A stretch of DNA of 64,000 nt from Dipteris shenzhenensis (taxonomy: Eukaryota > Polypodiophyta > Polypodiopsida > Gleicheniales): NCBI GenBank assembly GCA_047967505.1, contig CM106540.1; one strand, written 5' to 3'. The notes beneath the pieces are model-generated. The model ran no database searches. It was not told the origin of the DNA and saw nothing but the letters and a program-made list of their open reading frames with translations. A program made the position numbers and the translations under genes. Positions 42,029-53,175 of this stretch are shown here, piece by piece. How positions within the stretch are numbered: position 1 is the first letter of the stretch; each line of letters starts with the position of its first letter.

Positions 42029-43395
42029 TGGCTGATTACGCTGCTGTTGTGGCTGATTCGCAGCCTGCCTGAATTGTACATGCCCGAGTCATCAATGTCA
42101 ACCTCTGAAGCATCAGAAGGCTTATCTGCTGCCTTAAACATACATGACTCATCAAATAAGACATCATTGCTGCGTATTAGCTTCTTATTCACAGGATCCC
42201 ATAGGCGGTAACCCATCTCACCACTGTCACCATATCCAAGAAAAATGCATTTAAGAGACTTAGGATCAAGCTTGCTGCGATCTTCTCTGCGTATATGCAC
42301 GTACGCAGTGCAGCCAAAGACCCTCAAGTGCTTATAGGAAGGAGGTTTTCCTGTCCCAAGCTCCTCTGGCACTCTGCCATCTAGTCTTTTATTTGGTGAC
42401 CTATTGATGAGGTGTACTGCTGTTTTTACAGCTTCAGCCCAAAATCCATGAGGTAAAGCAGCATGTGACATCATAGAGCGAGACTTTTCCTGTATGGTTC
42501 TATTCATACGCTCTGCAGTGCCATTTTGCGCTGGACTGTAAGGAGCAGTGAGTTCTCTTTTAATACCTCTAGCATCACAAAATGCATTGAATGCATTAGA
42601 CATATACTCCCCACCGTTATCTGACCGCAAAGCCTTCAGTGTTCTGCCTGTTTGGTTCTCAACCATAGCAAGCCATTTCTGGAACACTGGAAAGACATCA
42701 CTCTTCAATCGAAGAGGATACACCCACACCTTCCTTGTGGAATCATCTATAAATGTGACAAAGTACCGTGCACCTCCAAGTGAAGGACTAGGCATCTCAC
42801 ACACGTCTGTATGCACAAGCTCAAGTTGAGCATCTTTATGTCCTAATCTCCTTTTATGAGGACACTGTAACTGTCTACCATATATGCAGTGCTCACAAAA
42901 CTTTAAATTAGAAAATTTAAGAGACGGTAAGTAGCCAAGGCGAGCCAATTGCTCCATTCCACTTATGCTCATATGTCCCATCCGGCTATGCCACATAGAA
43001 ATATTCGGCAGCTCGGTGGCATGAATATCAGCATGATTACATACTTTAGCATGAAGAGTATACATTGTGTCAACCTTAGAGCCTCTGGCAACAACCAGGG
43101 CACCTTTGGTGACCTTCCAGAAACCATGACCAAAGCTGGTCACAAAACCTTCGTCATCCAACATGCCAGTAGAAATCAGATTTTTCTTGACTTCGGGTAC
43201 ATGCCTAACATTGTGAAGCATAAGCTGAGTACCATCAGCAAATACAAGCCTGACATCTCTAACACCAACAATACTGCATGCATGATTATCCCCTAGAAAA
43301 ACGACTCCATTACTGCCTGCTGCATATCTTACAAACAATTCTTTGTAAGGTGTAACATGGAATGAGGCACCTGAGTCAATGATCCAAGAGTGCAT
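41935..43395 (-). CDS. Copia protease-integrase, intact frame (copia E)
   Basis: 486 codons without a stop. Protease site SWIIDSGASFHVTPY is intact. The zinc module is MWHSRMGHMSISGME...CEHCIYGRQ. The integrase core has LVHTDVCEMP (Asp 1), ALRSDNGGEYMSNAF (Asp 2) and YSPAQNGTAERMNRTIQ (Glu). WAEAVKTAVHLINRSP, HLRVFGCTAYVHI and KCIFLGYGDSGEMGYRLWDP follow. The frame ends in the linker and overlaps the RT frame start, implying one frameshift there. This is the best-preserved copia enzyme in the window. The true start lies upstream in the broken gag. Confidence 0.9.
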   Translation of the reverse strand: MHSWIIDSGASFHVTPYKELFVRYAAGSNGVVFLGDNHACSIVGVRDVRLVFADGTQLMLHNVRHVPEVKKNLISTGMLDDEGFVTSFGHGFWKVTKGALVVARGSKVDTMYTLHAKVCNHADIHATELPNISMWHSRMGHMSISGMEQLARLGYLPSLKFSNLKFCEHCIYGRQLQCPHKRRLGHKDAQLELVHTDVCEMPSPSLGGARYFVTFIDDSTRKVWVYPLRLKSDVFPVFQKWLAMVENQTGRTLKALRSDNGGEYMSNAFNAFCDARGIKRELTAPYSPAQNGTAERMNRTIQEKSRSMMSHAALPHGFWAEAVKTAVHLINRSPNKRLDGRVPEELGTGKPPSYKHLRVFGCTAYVHIRREDRSKLDPKSLKCIFLGYGDSGEMGYRLWDPVNKKLIRSNDVLFDESCMFKAADKPSDASEVDIDDSGMYNSGRLRISHNSSVISQCMMLQQVQMDSPQWRKMYYGTCHLWKTSQA

Positions 43396-43399
43396 GTCT

Positions 43400-44323
43400 G
43401 CAAAATCTCCTGCATGGAGAGAATGAGCATAAATAGAACCTCTCCCTCACTGTCATAACCGTGTGTAGAATGAAGCTCTTCAATCTTCACACTGCTCTTG
43501 CCATTGCTTACTGGTACAATTGCTTTTGCATCTGACGCATCAGTGTTTTTGGCTTTGTCTCTCCTATCATTTTTCAGTTTAAAGCACTGCTTTTTGGTAT
43601 GTCCCTTTTTGCCACAGTAGTAGCACTCAACATCTTTGTTGGAGCGGGACTTGCTCCTCCCTTTTCCCCTTTCCTGAGATTTGCCTCTTTGCTGACTTCT
43701 CCCCCTTGCATTTAAGGCATTGTTAGGCTTTACTGCATCTTGAGCTTTCAGCTTCTGCTCTTCTTTGCAAAATCAGCCCTGTGATATCTGAAAAACTTAT
43801 GAAAGTGTTTGCATTTGTTACAACTGTGGTGAATGTATCCCAACTTTCAGGAAGAGAGATCAAGAGTGCCATACCCTTGGTTTCCTCATCCACCACATAT
43901 TTTTGATTTGCAAGTTGAGTGACAATTGAATTAAACTCATTGAGATGTGCATCCATGGAGGTCCCTTCCTTCATCTTCAGATTGAAGAACTTGCGCAGCC
44001 AATATATCTTTGTGGCTACACTCTGCTGCTCATATGTGTCCTGTAGCTTTTTCCACACACCCCAGGCTGTTTTTTCACCATCCACATTCCAAACAACACT
44101 CTCATGGAGTGACAATTCAATTATGGACTTTGCTGACAGATCAGCTAGTGCCCAAGCATCATTCATCAGATGTGCCAGTGGGCTTCACACCTTTGTGTAT
44201 AATAGGAGCATGAAACTGCCTGAGAATTAGCACATTCAGGACCATCTTTTTCCACATTGGGTAGTTAGCAGCACCCTGCAACTTTTTAATATTGAGAAGA
44301 GAAGATTCCGAGGATGAAGCCAT
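43400..44323 (-). pseudogene. Copia gag (copia E)
   Basis: ATG at 44323 (MASSSESSLLNIKKLQGAAN, then YPMWKKMVLNVL). A frameshift near 44170 leads to the 147-codon frame WALADLSAKSIIELSLHESV, DTYEQQSVATKIYWLRKFFN, HLNEFNSIVTQLANQ and LLISLPESWDTFTTVVTNAN. After another shift the zinc knuckle CYYCGKKGHTKKQC lies near 43620. A basic RSRKGRS-rich stretch precedes it. Confidence 0.88.
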
Positions 44324-45681
44324 TACAATCAGCAAGAAATATAACCCACACTTGGGTGCCTGACTCCCTGCAAACTAAGTGCACAGATGCACTTGTAGTT
44401 GTGCTCAAAAGTTAATTCCTGCAATGGAACACAGGACCTGCAACTTTCTCCCACTTAACAGTAAATACTGTCTGTTTCCTGCCTGCTGCAGATCCAGAAC
44501 AGCAATACTTAATGCATTAATTGATGTTCTGTAGTACAGTACAGCAGTACCTTTATTTGACACAATATATGTCCCTGCTGTAACAGTGAAAACAGCACTA
44601 TTTTTATGCACTTTAAACTTCAGTAAAGTGACTGTTTACAGTCCAAAAGTTGACTCCGGACAGCACCTGACTGTACTTTCTAGTACAGCAACAGAAATTG
44701 ACTGTATAACTGTCCAAAACTGTCAGAATTAGACTTTCTCTTGCCTCTATAACTGTGTTACACAGTTTAGAACTTGAATGAGGCAAAAGCCCCTTGACTG
44801 GAAGCCAATTTTGAAGATTTTAGTGCATACACCGCTTTCCCAAAGCTCCACTGATCACATAAGGCATCTAGGTGTTTCCCCCAACACTGATATGCATAAC
44901 AATGTCAAAAGCCCCAATTCATATGCATCTGCCACTGTCCCGTAAGTCATAAAATGCATCAAATCCTTGCACAAATCAACTTTAATCAGGAGGATATACA
45001 CAAACAAGTGCGTGTATAAGCCAATGCTTGGCTGTGGCTACAAAAGCCCCTTGATTCCGCAATTCAAAAAAAATGAGAATTTCTCTCACATAGGAGGCAT
45101 AGATCTGCAGATCTACCTCACTGACAATACATCTGACCCACAATGCTCAAGTATGAGCTCAGAAATTGCGCTGGGACAGAAAAGAACTGAAGGCTGAAGG
45201 AACCAAAAAAAAAGAAGCGGATGAAGCGGGCTGCTCTACGATGTGTTGCGCATCGTGAACGTCTCCGAGCTCTCCGGCGATGGCGAGGACAAGCACCTGT
45301 GGCCACTTGTGGTGCTGATGGCGGAGTTGCTGGCGCCTGTGGCGCTGGTAGCGCCACTGTTGGCGCCTATGGCGCTGGTGGCGCCGCTTCTGCTGGCGCC
45401 TATGGCGCTGGTGGCTGCTGGCGTCGCCGGTGGCTTTGGCCGCTGGCGTCGCCGGTGGCTGCTGGCCGCTGGCGTCGCTGGTAGCCTTGGCTGCTGGCGT
45501 CGCTGGTTGCCTTGGCAACTGGCGTCGCTGGTAGCCTTGGCAACTGGCGTCGTTGGTTGCCTTGGCAGCGCTAGCAGCTGCTGGCGTCGCTGACGACGTT
45601 GGCTGCTAGCTGCTGGTAAGACCCACGTTTGGGCACCCACACGAATAGGCAGCTGCTGGATAGGCGAGGAAGGGGAGAGTG
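44324..45681 (-). other. Long leader of copia E
   Basis: About 1.36 kb lies between gag and the primer-binding site, unusually long for copia. The gag-proximal half is unique AT-rich sequence. The half near the primer-binding site is the GC-rich minisatellite at 45290-45600. Minus-strand Ala/Pro/Arg-rich frames here (for example 45518-45159) follow from the repeat and are not convincing genes. Confidence 0.6.
45290..45600. repeat. GC-rich minisatellite in copia E leader
   Basis: Units of about 25 bp (CAACTGGCGTCGCTGGTAGC + CTTGG) repeat near 45480-45570. Related GGCGCCTATGGCGCTGGTGG units lie at 45340-45420. The units contain GGCGCC and GGCGTC palindromic or near-palindromic cores. Confidence 0.85.
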
Positions 45682-45693
45682 GCTCTGATACCA
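45682..45693 (-). promoter_or_regulatory. Primer-binding site (copia E)
   Basis: GCTCTGATACCA on plus, two bases from the 5' LTR. tRNA-iMet type. Confidence 0.92.
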
Positions 45694-45695
45694 GT

Positions 45696-45925
45696 TGTGG
45701 AAGGGGAGAGTAGGAGCACACCGACACACACTAGCAGGACAAACACAAGAGTGTGGGGATAAAACGTATGTGTGTACCTCCCCTAGCACACAATCAACCT
45801 TTTATATGAAAGGATAAGGTTACAACACTAAGTACGGTGTACTTAGTGTACTTAACAAATAAAGTACTAACTGTACTTAAGTGTACTAACTGTACTTGGG
45901 TGGCCATAGTGCCTTTACCCCAACA
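45696..45925 (-). repeat. 5' LTR of copia E
   Basis: 230 bp, TGTGGAAGGGGAGAG...TTTACCCCAACA. Compared with the 3' LTR it has an extra TTAAGTGTACTAACTGTAC duplication near 45880. Confidence 0.92.
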
Positions 45926-47031
45926 TGCAAATGATGTGGCACTCTTGTCGTCCACACCCGAGGGGCTCCAGCGACACCTGGATGCACTGCATGCTTTTTG
46001 TTTATCCCATGATTTGAAGGCCAACCTTGGCGAGACCAAGGTCATGATCTTTAACACCTCTCAAGCAAACATGCAACGGAAGAAGTTTACTTTTACTTTT
46101 GGTGGGTCACCAGTTGAGATCGTATCCTCATACACTTACTTGGGGGTCATCTTCTCCGGCCCGATCTTCACGATGAGACCAACGATGCAAGCCAGACTGA
46201 GCAGGGGATATGCCTCACTGGCTCGGCTAGAGAGATAGTGCTTCCACTCCCACTTCCAGGACCCTCGGACCAAGGCTCTTCTCTTGGACTCCTTGGTCCG
46301 ACCAGCTGGTATGTATGGCAGCCCTTGTTGGGGGCCTGACATGTAAGATATAGAGTGGACACAGGTGGAGCGCCTGCAGATCCTTATGCTCTCACGGATG
46401 ATCCGAGGGAAACCATTTGTACCACATCATATCATTCAGGCCGAGTTTGGTGCTTCTCCACTCCAACTAGATGCAGCCTTTCAGACCATCACATATCTAC
46501 ACCGGGTTAGATCATATGAGGACTGCACATAAGGGAGACAGAGATTGCCATGGTTGGCTCTCGATTCCTCCATGAGGTTGGCAGCAAAGGGAGACGAGCG
46601 AGGCTGGTATGCACGAACTCACAGATGGTTTGTAAAGCGACTATTAGGAGGTTGAGTCGGAGGAGCATTTTATTTTCAGGTACCCAGTGTACTACGAGAT
46701 CCGAGGTCACTACCACTGTCTCTTCAGAGACGGCTTCGGGCCCCATTCCAGATTCCTCGCCTACCCAGATCAGAGATGCCTCGCGGCCTTCATCCACGAG
46801 GGGATCCGACACAGAGAGTACTTACTCAGGCAACGAAGCACCACCAAACACCTCTCAAAGCAGGATCACAGAGTTCTTCCCATCGAGTGATATTGATCGT
46901 CCAGTCTCTAGCCGCAAACATTACAGAGACCCTGACCAGACGACCGCAGCACGACACACGAGGCATCGAGGGGACACACAGATCACTCTGGGGAACCTTC
47001 CGTCACTGTTTAGACCCAGGACACGTCTCAA
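45926..47031 (+). pseudogene. LINE L1, second part: RT C-terminus and downstream
   Basis: Resumes at the first Asp of the RT box with NDVALLSSTPEGLQRHLDAL (the copied base G is now A, so Asp reads Asn). KANLGETKVMIFNTS and SSYTYLGVIFSG (thumb region), DPRTKALLLDSLVRPAGMYG, FVPHHIIQAEFG and RWFVKR follow, typical of LINE C-termini. Stop codons and shifts are present. From about 46690 it parallels the 3' region of LINE L3 (53795 on) and then stops at 47031. Confidence 0.85.
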
Positions 47032-47515
47032 AAATGTGAATGCCGTCACAATCAGAGATCACTATCCCCTATCCCTAACAGAAATAGTGTTGGAAAAGGT
47101 GGCTAGATCAGAGATATACAGCTTCTTGGATGGCTTTCGTGGCTATAACCAAGTGTAAATTTCTCCTCACGACCAATCCAAAACTGCATTTGCTACAGAA
47201 AGAAAAATATTTGGCTATAGAGTCATGCCCTTCGACCTATGTAATGCCTCTGCGGCATTCCAGAGAGTCATGTTCATCGCGTTTAAGTCATTGCTGAATA
47301 AGTTTCTACAGGTATTCTTGGATGATTTATGTATCCACTCCAACAAGCAAGACCACTTAAAATGTCTTGAAGCAGTTCTAATCAAATGCAGGGAGTATGG
47401 CATCTCCCTCAAATCAACAAAATGTCAGCTCATGGTCACCCACGGAGTTGTTTTGGGATACATCGTTTCTCAACATCGAATTGCCCCAGCGACATGGAAA
47501 AAATCAAAATCATCA
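47032..47515 (+). pseudogene. Gypsy reverse transcriptase (gypsy G)
   Basis: VNAVTIRDHYPLSLTEIVLE, SFLDGFRGYNQV, then after a stop KTAFATERKIFGYRVMPFDL, CNASAAFQRVMFIAFKSLLN, VFLDDLCIHSNKQDHLKCLE (the FLDD catalytic box) and KSTKCQLMVTHGVVLGYIVS. Motifs are complete from the palm onward; the N-terminus is absent. Confidence 0.85.
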
Positions 47516-48010
47516 TGAAATTGCTACCTCCTACGAATTCCAAAGGTGTACAGATCTTTATGGAACATGCCAACTACTATAGAAGATTTATCTTGCAGTA
47601 TGCCATGATAGCCAGACCGCTTTACAAATTGTTGGTGGAATTCTTATGAACTGAAGAGTGCGACCAAGCCTTTGAGCTTCTAAAGTGGTGCCTAAGCACA
47701 TCACCCATCCGTATATCACCCAGTTGGGATATTGATTTTCATGTTTATACTGATGGCTCCAAGTATGCAATTGGGAGTGTGCTTTGTCAAGTTGGTGAAC
47801 ATAAGAAAGACTATCCATTCTACTTTGCCAGTCGACAATTCAATGATGCAAAAATTATCTATACCACCACAAAAAGAGAAGCCTTGGCAATGGTGTATAG
47901 TCTTAAGAAATTTTGCCACTATTTATTGGCAAATGATTTTATATTCTACATCGACTATTAAGCATTGCTTTATCTTATGAACCGTCTGTATAAAACAGGA
48001 AGAATAACCA
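47516..48010 (+). pseudogene. Gypsy RNase H (gypsy G)
   Basis: After frameshifts, VYTDGSKYAIGSVLCQVGEH (Asp), YPFYFASRQFNDAKIIYTTT, KREALAMVYSLKKFCHYLLA (Glu) and FYIDY then a stop. These are typical connection and RNase H segments. Confidence 0.82.
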
Positions 48011-48072
48011 GATGGCTCCTCTTGCATCAGAACTCAATTTCAAAATAGTAGTCTGCAAAGGTGTCAAGTTGG

Positions 48073-48680
48073 GAGAAGAAGCCACTGGAATAAAAGATGA
48101 CTTGCCAGATGCCACACTATTTCAAATAGATTGGTGTGCAGCTATCATTGAATACTTAATGACAAGAAGAACCCCACTAGAATTACGACGAGTTGAAGCC
48201 AAAAAACTCATAATCAAATCTATACCATATCAACTCATAGCCAGCCAACTCTATAAAATGGGAAAAGATCACATCCTACGCAGATGCGTCATGCCACATG
48301 AAATCCCACTCGTCATCCATAAAGCGCATAGAGGCATTACAGAAGGACACTTTGCATGGGAAGCAACATTGAGAAAACTGGAATAAAAGATGACTTGCCA
48401 GATGCCACACTATTTCAAATAGATGATGTTCTAGATTGGTGTGCAGATATCATTAGATACTTAATGATAAGGAAGAGCCCCGTCAAAATTGCGACCAGTG
48501 GAAGCCAAAAAACTCATAATCAAATCTACACCATATCAACTCATAGCCAGCCAACTCTATAAAATGGAAAAAGATAACATCCTATGCAAATACGTCATGC
48601 CTCATGAAATCCCACTCATCATCCGTGAATGCATGAAGGCATTGCAGAAGGACACTTTGTAGGGGAAGCAACATTGAGAA
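48073..48680. repeat. ~310-bp tandem duplication in gypsy G
   Basis: The segment containing GGAATAAAAGATGACTTGCC at 48088 recurs at 48381 (offset 293). The first copy lacks 15 bases (GATGATGTTCTAGAT-type) present in the second. It covers the spacer between RNase H and integrase. Confidence 0.9.
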
Positions 48681-49735
48681 AAATACTCTTAGTAGGATAT
48701 TGGTAGCGAACCCTTTGGACAGATGCTTGCGACTATGTTAAACGATGTGACGTATGCCAAAGAACAGTCAAACCCCAACACAAGGATTTCAACCCCCAAG
48801 CGATGGTAGCTGCTTAACAACCATTCGAAAAAAGGAGAATTGACTTTGTGGGACCATACATTTAGCTACAAAGGGAACACAAGCACGCTACATCATTGTG
48901 GCCACGGACTACTTCACAAAGTGGACTGAAGCTAAAGCAGTAAGAAAAGCAGACGACGCCAGAAGCACAGCAAAGTTCTTGTATGAAAATGTCATTACAT
49001 GATTTGAATGCCCCTTTGAAATTATGTCAGATAGAGGAACACATTTCATCAACAAGGTAATCCAAGAACTTTTGTCTGGCTTTATGGTGCTCCACAAAAA
49101 AAGCACACCTTGCTATCCCCAAGGCAATGGACAAGCAGAGTCCACCAACAAGATAATATGCATTGTCCTTACCAAAATAGTGGAGCCCAAGAGATCTGAC
49201 TAGGCAGAAAAGCTGAATGCAGTCTTATGGGCATATTGAACCACATTAAAGGTTGGTATAGGATTTACGCCCTTTCAATTGGTGTATGGCCTTGAAGCAG
49301 TGGTCCCACTGGAGTTTGTCATACCAAGCTTACACATAGCAGTGCAAGAACGCATGGGCGACCATGAGTCCCTCAAAGAAAGACTCTATTAATTGGAAAA
49401 ACATACAAAGACAAAGTTAGTTGCCTACCATGCCATGACAGTAGAAAAACAAAGAAGGCATGGTTTGATAGAAACCTTAAAGATAAAGAGATCAAAGAAG
49501 GTGATCTAGTTCTTCTCTACAATGCCAAAGTCCACAAGAGCAAACTGAAATATCTAGTTCAAGAAGCTTATACAGTCAAAAAGAAAAATCCCATTGGAGC
49601 TGTGCTATTGAAAACATTGGATGGAGTCCAATATACCACAACAATAAATGGGAGCCAACTAAAGCGCTACTACATCAACATGCAAGCCATCCCTGATAAT
49701 AATGAAGATTTCGGCGTCCCAAGTCTTCCATAGTT
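48681..49735 (+). pseudogene. Gypsy integrase (gypsy G)
   Basis: CDVCQRTVKPQHKDFNPQ (zinc module end), FVGPYI, IVATDYFTKWTEAKAVRKAD, PFEIMSDRGTHFINKVIQEL (Asp), PCYPQGNGQAESTNKI (Glu), then FTPFQLVYGLEAVVPLE and a C-terminal region with several stops. The first catalytic Asp segment reads RIDFVGPY. Confidence 0.85.
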
Positions 49736-50189
49736 AGTATTAGATTGTATCACGAGCACCTACTCGCATATATACATCTTCGCAAATATAAGTAGCATCC
49801 TAGGGCTCAAAGATGATGACTGAGTCCTAGCTGCCCTATGAAATCGTAGCAAAAAAAAGCATATAGTTAGTCCCTACCTAGTTATTAGGTCACGTGCACT
49901 CACACACTTTTGCATAGACAAATAGTAGATTGCATCAATAATTGTGCCACACACTTTCATTCCACACTCTCAAAGCAACCACCTCTATCAACTTATGCAC
50001 TTTCCAAGTGAATCAAAAGATTTCTTAGAGTAAAGGGACCTTCAAAGTTTGTTTGAATGCCTACGATCCTTGGAGGACAATCCTACGATGAGCACATACA
50101 TCCATAGATTTCTCCATTCTTACCACTCCAGTGATGCACAGGTTGGCAAGTACGGCACCATCACTGTGAATCAGAGTCAACTCAATTAC
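49736..50189. other. Unassigned sequence after gypsy G
   Basis: No LTR terminus, polypurine tract or coding similarity seen. An A8 tract lies near 49851. Confidence 0.5.
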
Positions 50190-50684
50190 TCTCAGCTCTC
50201 CATCCTCCTTCTACCTCTCATCCTCCTCCGACTCCTACCTCTCCATCCTCTTTCACCTCCCCGTCCTCCTTCTATCTCTCCATCCTTTCTCACCTCTCAA
50301 TCCTCCCTCTCACCTCTCCATCCTCCCTCTTAAACTTCAGATTGTTGTAACTTCAAAGTTACAAGTTAGAAGTTAGAACTTAGTTCATGAGACATGTTGA
50401 TTGTTGAAGCATTATTCATGGATAATAGATGATACCAGATAGTTCAGTCATCATAGGAATTTAGAATCATAGAAGCATGCATGATGCTTCAAGTATAGAT
50501 AATTGTATTATCTATATTTTGTACTCTATTGATAATTGTATTATGTATAAAAAATATTTTTTTTTACATAAATTGTACCATATTGCCGTTTCTTCCGTTT
50601 TCATTTCTGCGGGAGCCAAAAACTCCGTTTCTCCGGTTTTTCCCATTTCTGTTTCTTTTGTTTCCGTTTCAGATGGCAACTATG
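50190..50684. mobile_element. Truncated copy of the hAT-like element
   Basis: Shares the CTCTCCATCCTCC-type repeats, the GCTTCAAGTATAGATAATTG segment and the TTTCTTCCGTTT end with the complete element at 61977-62801. It ends GGCAACTATG (50675-50684), matching the complete element's GGTAACTATG end. The CATAGTTGC end is missing. Confidence 0.75.
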
Positions 50685-50930
50685 GCACCAGGGCTCCAAG
50701 GGTCTGAGCCAAAGGTTCTAGGCCCCCCCGTGAGCTACATTGTCTGGGCCATGGGCTCCAGGCCCCCCTCCGTGAGCTGCTATCTACGCCAGGGTCTCCA
50801 AACCCCCCCGTGAGCCCTATTGCCTGCGTCAGGGGGTCCAGGCCCCCCCGTGAGCTGCTGTTGCCTGCACCAAGGACCCCAGGCCCTCCCTCGAACTGTT
50901 GTACCTACACTAAGGGCCCCCGTGAGATTA
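50685..50930. repeat. ~41-bp minisatellite
   Basis: About five degenerate units of the form CAGGGGGTCCAGGCCCCCCC + GTGAGCTGCTGTTGCCTGCAC. CCCCCCC runs recur at a regular spacing. Frames through it have no support. Confidence 0.85.
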
Positions 50931-51895
50931 TAATCGATCACATTTGACAAGGGCACAAGGGGCTGAAGGACCTGATAACTAGCCCTCTCATCATCAGGGA
51001 TAGCTCACAAAGCTACAAATGAGGTATTGGTCTGCCTCAACAAAATATGCCTTGCACTAATAGAGAGGACCGACAATTGGAGGCCATCAATATGGCTCTA
51101 ATGGTTTAGAAGGCTCATGTAGACAAAACACTCAATGAATTCAAGAAGCAAGGAGGAAAAATACAGGAGGAATGGAGGAAAGAAAAGGCAAAGCGTGAAG
51201 AGTGAGAAAAAGAGAAAAGTGAGAAACCGAGTGAACCAACCTCCAAGACAAGGTACATGCATTAGGGACTGAACTACAACAAATGAGAGACACGCAGGTG
51301 ACCTCAAAAGGGGGCTGCAAAGCGATGAAGGAACTTAGAGCAGAAAATGCAACCCTCAAGAGAGAGATGGCTGCCATGCAGGCCACAATGAATGGCAAAC
51401 ATGCAGAAATTACACAACAGATTACTTAAGGGAAAGAGGAGATGCTTGAATGGACAGCTGTGGTTAAAAAAGGAGCAGCAGCCCCTAAGAAAGAATTCAT
51501 TTCTGAGGCTCTCGAGGAAGAGAAAAGGAGGACCAGCAAAGCTTTGAACATGTTGGTAAGAGGCTTGACAGTAGGAGATACTCCAATGCCAAATGCCCAA
51601 GTTATATTCACCAAGATGGGAGTCAACACATGTGAGACAACCAGAAGGGTAGGCAAGTCGGAGACGCCCACAAGGCCTTTAGTGCTGAAACTCTGGACTG
51701 CCATGGATAGATCTACCCTCATGACTATGAGAACAACTTTGAAAGAGACAAAAATATACTTGGATGATGACCTCACTCTCCTATAGTAAGAACATAGGAG
51801 AGAGGGAATGGTACGTGTCATGGCATCAAGAGAAGCAAGAAAGTGGGCTGCCTACAGAGATGGCAAAAGTGATCATCAGAGATAGAGTAGACATT
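50931..51895 (+). pseudogene. LINE ORF1-like protein, second type
   Basis: A Lys/Glu-rich coiled coil (HVDKTLNEFKKQGGKIQEEW, LRAENATLKREMAAMQATMN) with frameshifts precedes the RNA-binding domain: KALNMLVRGLTVGDTPMP, TRRVGKSETPTRPLVLKLW, IYLDDDLTLL. It ends in REARKWAAYRDGKV, the C-terminal signature of L1-type ORF1p. The domain order parallels LINE L1 ORF1 but the sequence is clearly divergent. It joins directly to LINE L2 at 51896 without a tail. Confidence 0.75.
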
Positions 51896-51905
51896 CGTAC
51901 CCCTA

Positions 51906-52304
51906 TTGGAGGACCGTGTTGCCCTGATCACCCGCTCACTACACGAGGCTGTCCTTTACGCTTACCCTCGCACCACTCGCTCCACCCGTCCACCACCACC
52001 TGGGACCGTACCTTGTAATAGCTGGTACAATGATGGGTGCAAGGCTTTACGCCGTCAACTCAGATTCGAAACCAAAAACAACCTTCCGAACAAACCGGAG
52101 ATGCTACGCGAGTATCGTCAATTGGTACGCAAAAAGAAGCTGGATTTCGTTCGTCAAAACGAGGAGGAACTACTGAACATTTTGTTTAGTAACAACTCTA
52201 AGGACTTTTGGCGGAGATTTCTAGAGGGGCGTTCCCCATCACCACTCACAGACACTCATATCTGGCATAACTATGCACGCACGCTTTACGACATCCCAAA
52301 TTAG
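51906..52304 (+). pseudogene. LINE RT N-terminal segment (L2)
   Basis: 132 open codons: ITRSLHEAVLYAYPRTTRST, PCNSWYNDGCKALRRQLRFE, RKKKLDFVRQNEEELLNILF and DTHIWHNYARTLYDIPN then TAG. Homologous to 38780-39190 of L1. The catalytic region is missing. Confidence 0.85.
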
Positions 52305-53175
52305 CCAGTTCCTAACCTCTCACATATACCCCGTCCTACATCCAGCACACTCTTCACTAGGGGGGGAGTGAAGGATGCCACAATGAAACTTCATAATGGC
52401 CAAGTGAAAGATCATGAGGGCCTATGCACTGAATTCATTGCATATGGGATTAATCTCCTAGCCCTGATCTTAGCAAAGCACTTTAATGAAGCTTTTTGTT
52501 TGGGGTTTCCACGCACCTCCATGAGCCCGAAGAACTAAAATACCATTATGACCGGACATGTCATGTCCAAGATTTATGCATCAGTGCTTGATTCTGAGGT
52601 CAGTCGATTTGCAGAGTGATGGGGACTTAGAGCAGCTCTCTGCAAATGGGGACTTAGAGCAGCTCGACAAGTTGACAGGAGCATACCTCCTCCTTGGTAG
52701 ACCCTTCTTAGAGCTCAATCACGGAGTTCTTCCAACCAGAGCATGTGGACCCCCATACTACGAGGCCCCAACATGATCGGGATCTAGAGCCAACGACACG
52801 ACAACTCAAACAGAGGGTTGACGCACAGAATACACTTGGGGATATCCCCTCTCTGTTCAAAGTAGGGGCTGGACCGCCGACAGGGGTCACTGTAGCCTTG
52901 TTAGGCACAGAGCTATGATAGGAGACGACACAGGACCACACCCGCGAGTAGCCGACAGCACTCCATTGCCGACTTCATGCTTCCACTATCTCATCCACCT
53001 GGATGACCTGATGATGAGGAAGAGGATGATGATGAGGATGATGATGATACTGATGTGTAGTCAATCACTCTAACATTACTATGTAGTACTTAGCGCTAGC
53101 TCTGCATTGGTGTGGATGCTCGTTTAGGAGCTCCACCCTCACAGTTTGTTTGTATCAGGATTCTCACAGTCTCAT

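Larger units (their letters stand above)
39980..45925 (-). mobile_element. Copia E: full-length Ty1/copia element inside LINE RT
   Basis: Minus-strand element with short LTRs (39980-40184 and 45696-45925), a polypurine tract and a primer-binding site. Flanks are TGCAG (39975-39979) and TGCAA (45926-45930), a target-site duplication with one later mutation. All copia domains are present in order. The protease-integrase frame is intact, while gag, RT and RNase H are separated by frameshifts. The LTRs differ mainly by a 19-bp duplication and a 4-bp indel. Confidence 0.95.
47032..49735 (+). mobile_element. Gypsy G: Tat-like Ty3/gypsy pol fragment
   Basis: Plus-strand pol fragment running from within RT through RNase H to the integrase C-terminus. 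The RT style (IYSFLDGFRGYNQV) matches the Tat/Athila branch. It lacks gag, protease and any recognisable LTR, and contains many stops. It abuts LINE L1 without a visible target-site duplication. Confidence 0.82.

Noticed and set aside
45118-45727. Ala/Arg/Gln-rich frames on both strands as a possible gene
   Set aside because: They follow the period of the GC-rich minisatellite and lie in the leader of copia E.
49726-49735. CATAGTTAG as a possible left end for the truncated hAT-like copy at 50190-50684
   Set aside because: The neighbouring 8 bases do not match those after the right end, and the GAAACGG-rich subterminal sequence is absent.
51098-51821. Minus-strand Phe/Leu-rich frames resembling membrane proteins
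   Set aside because: Antisense shadows of the Lys/Glu-rich coiled coil of the LINE ORF1-like protein on the plus strand.
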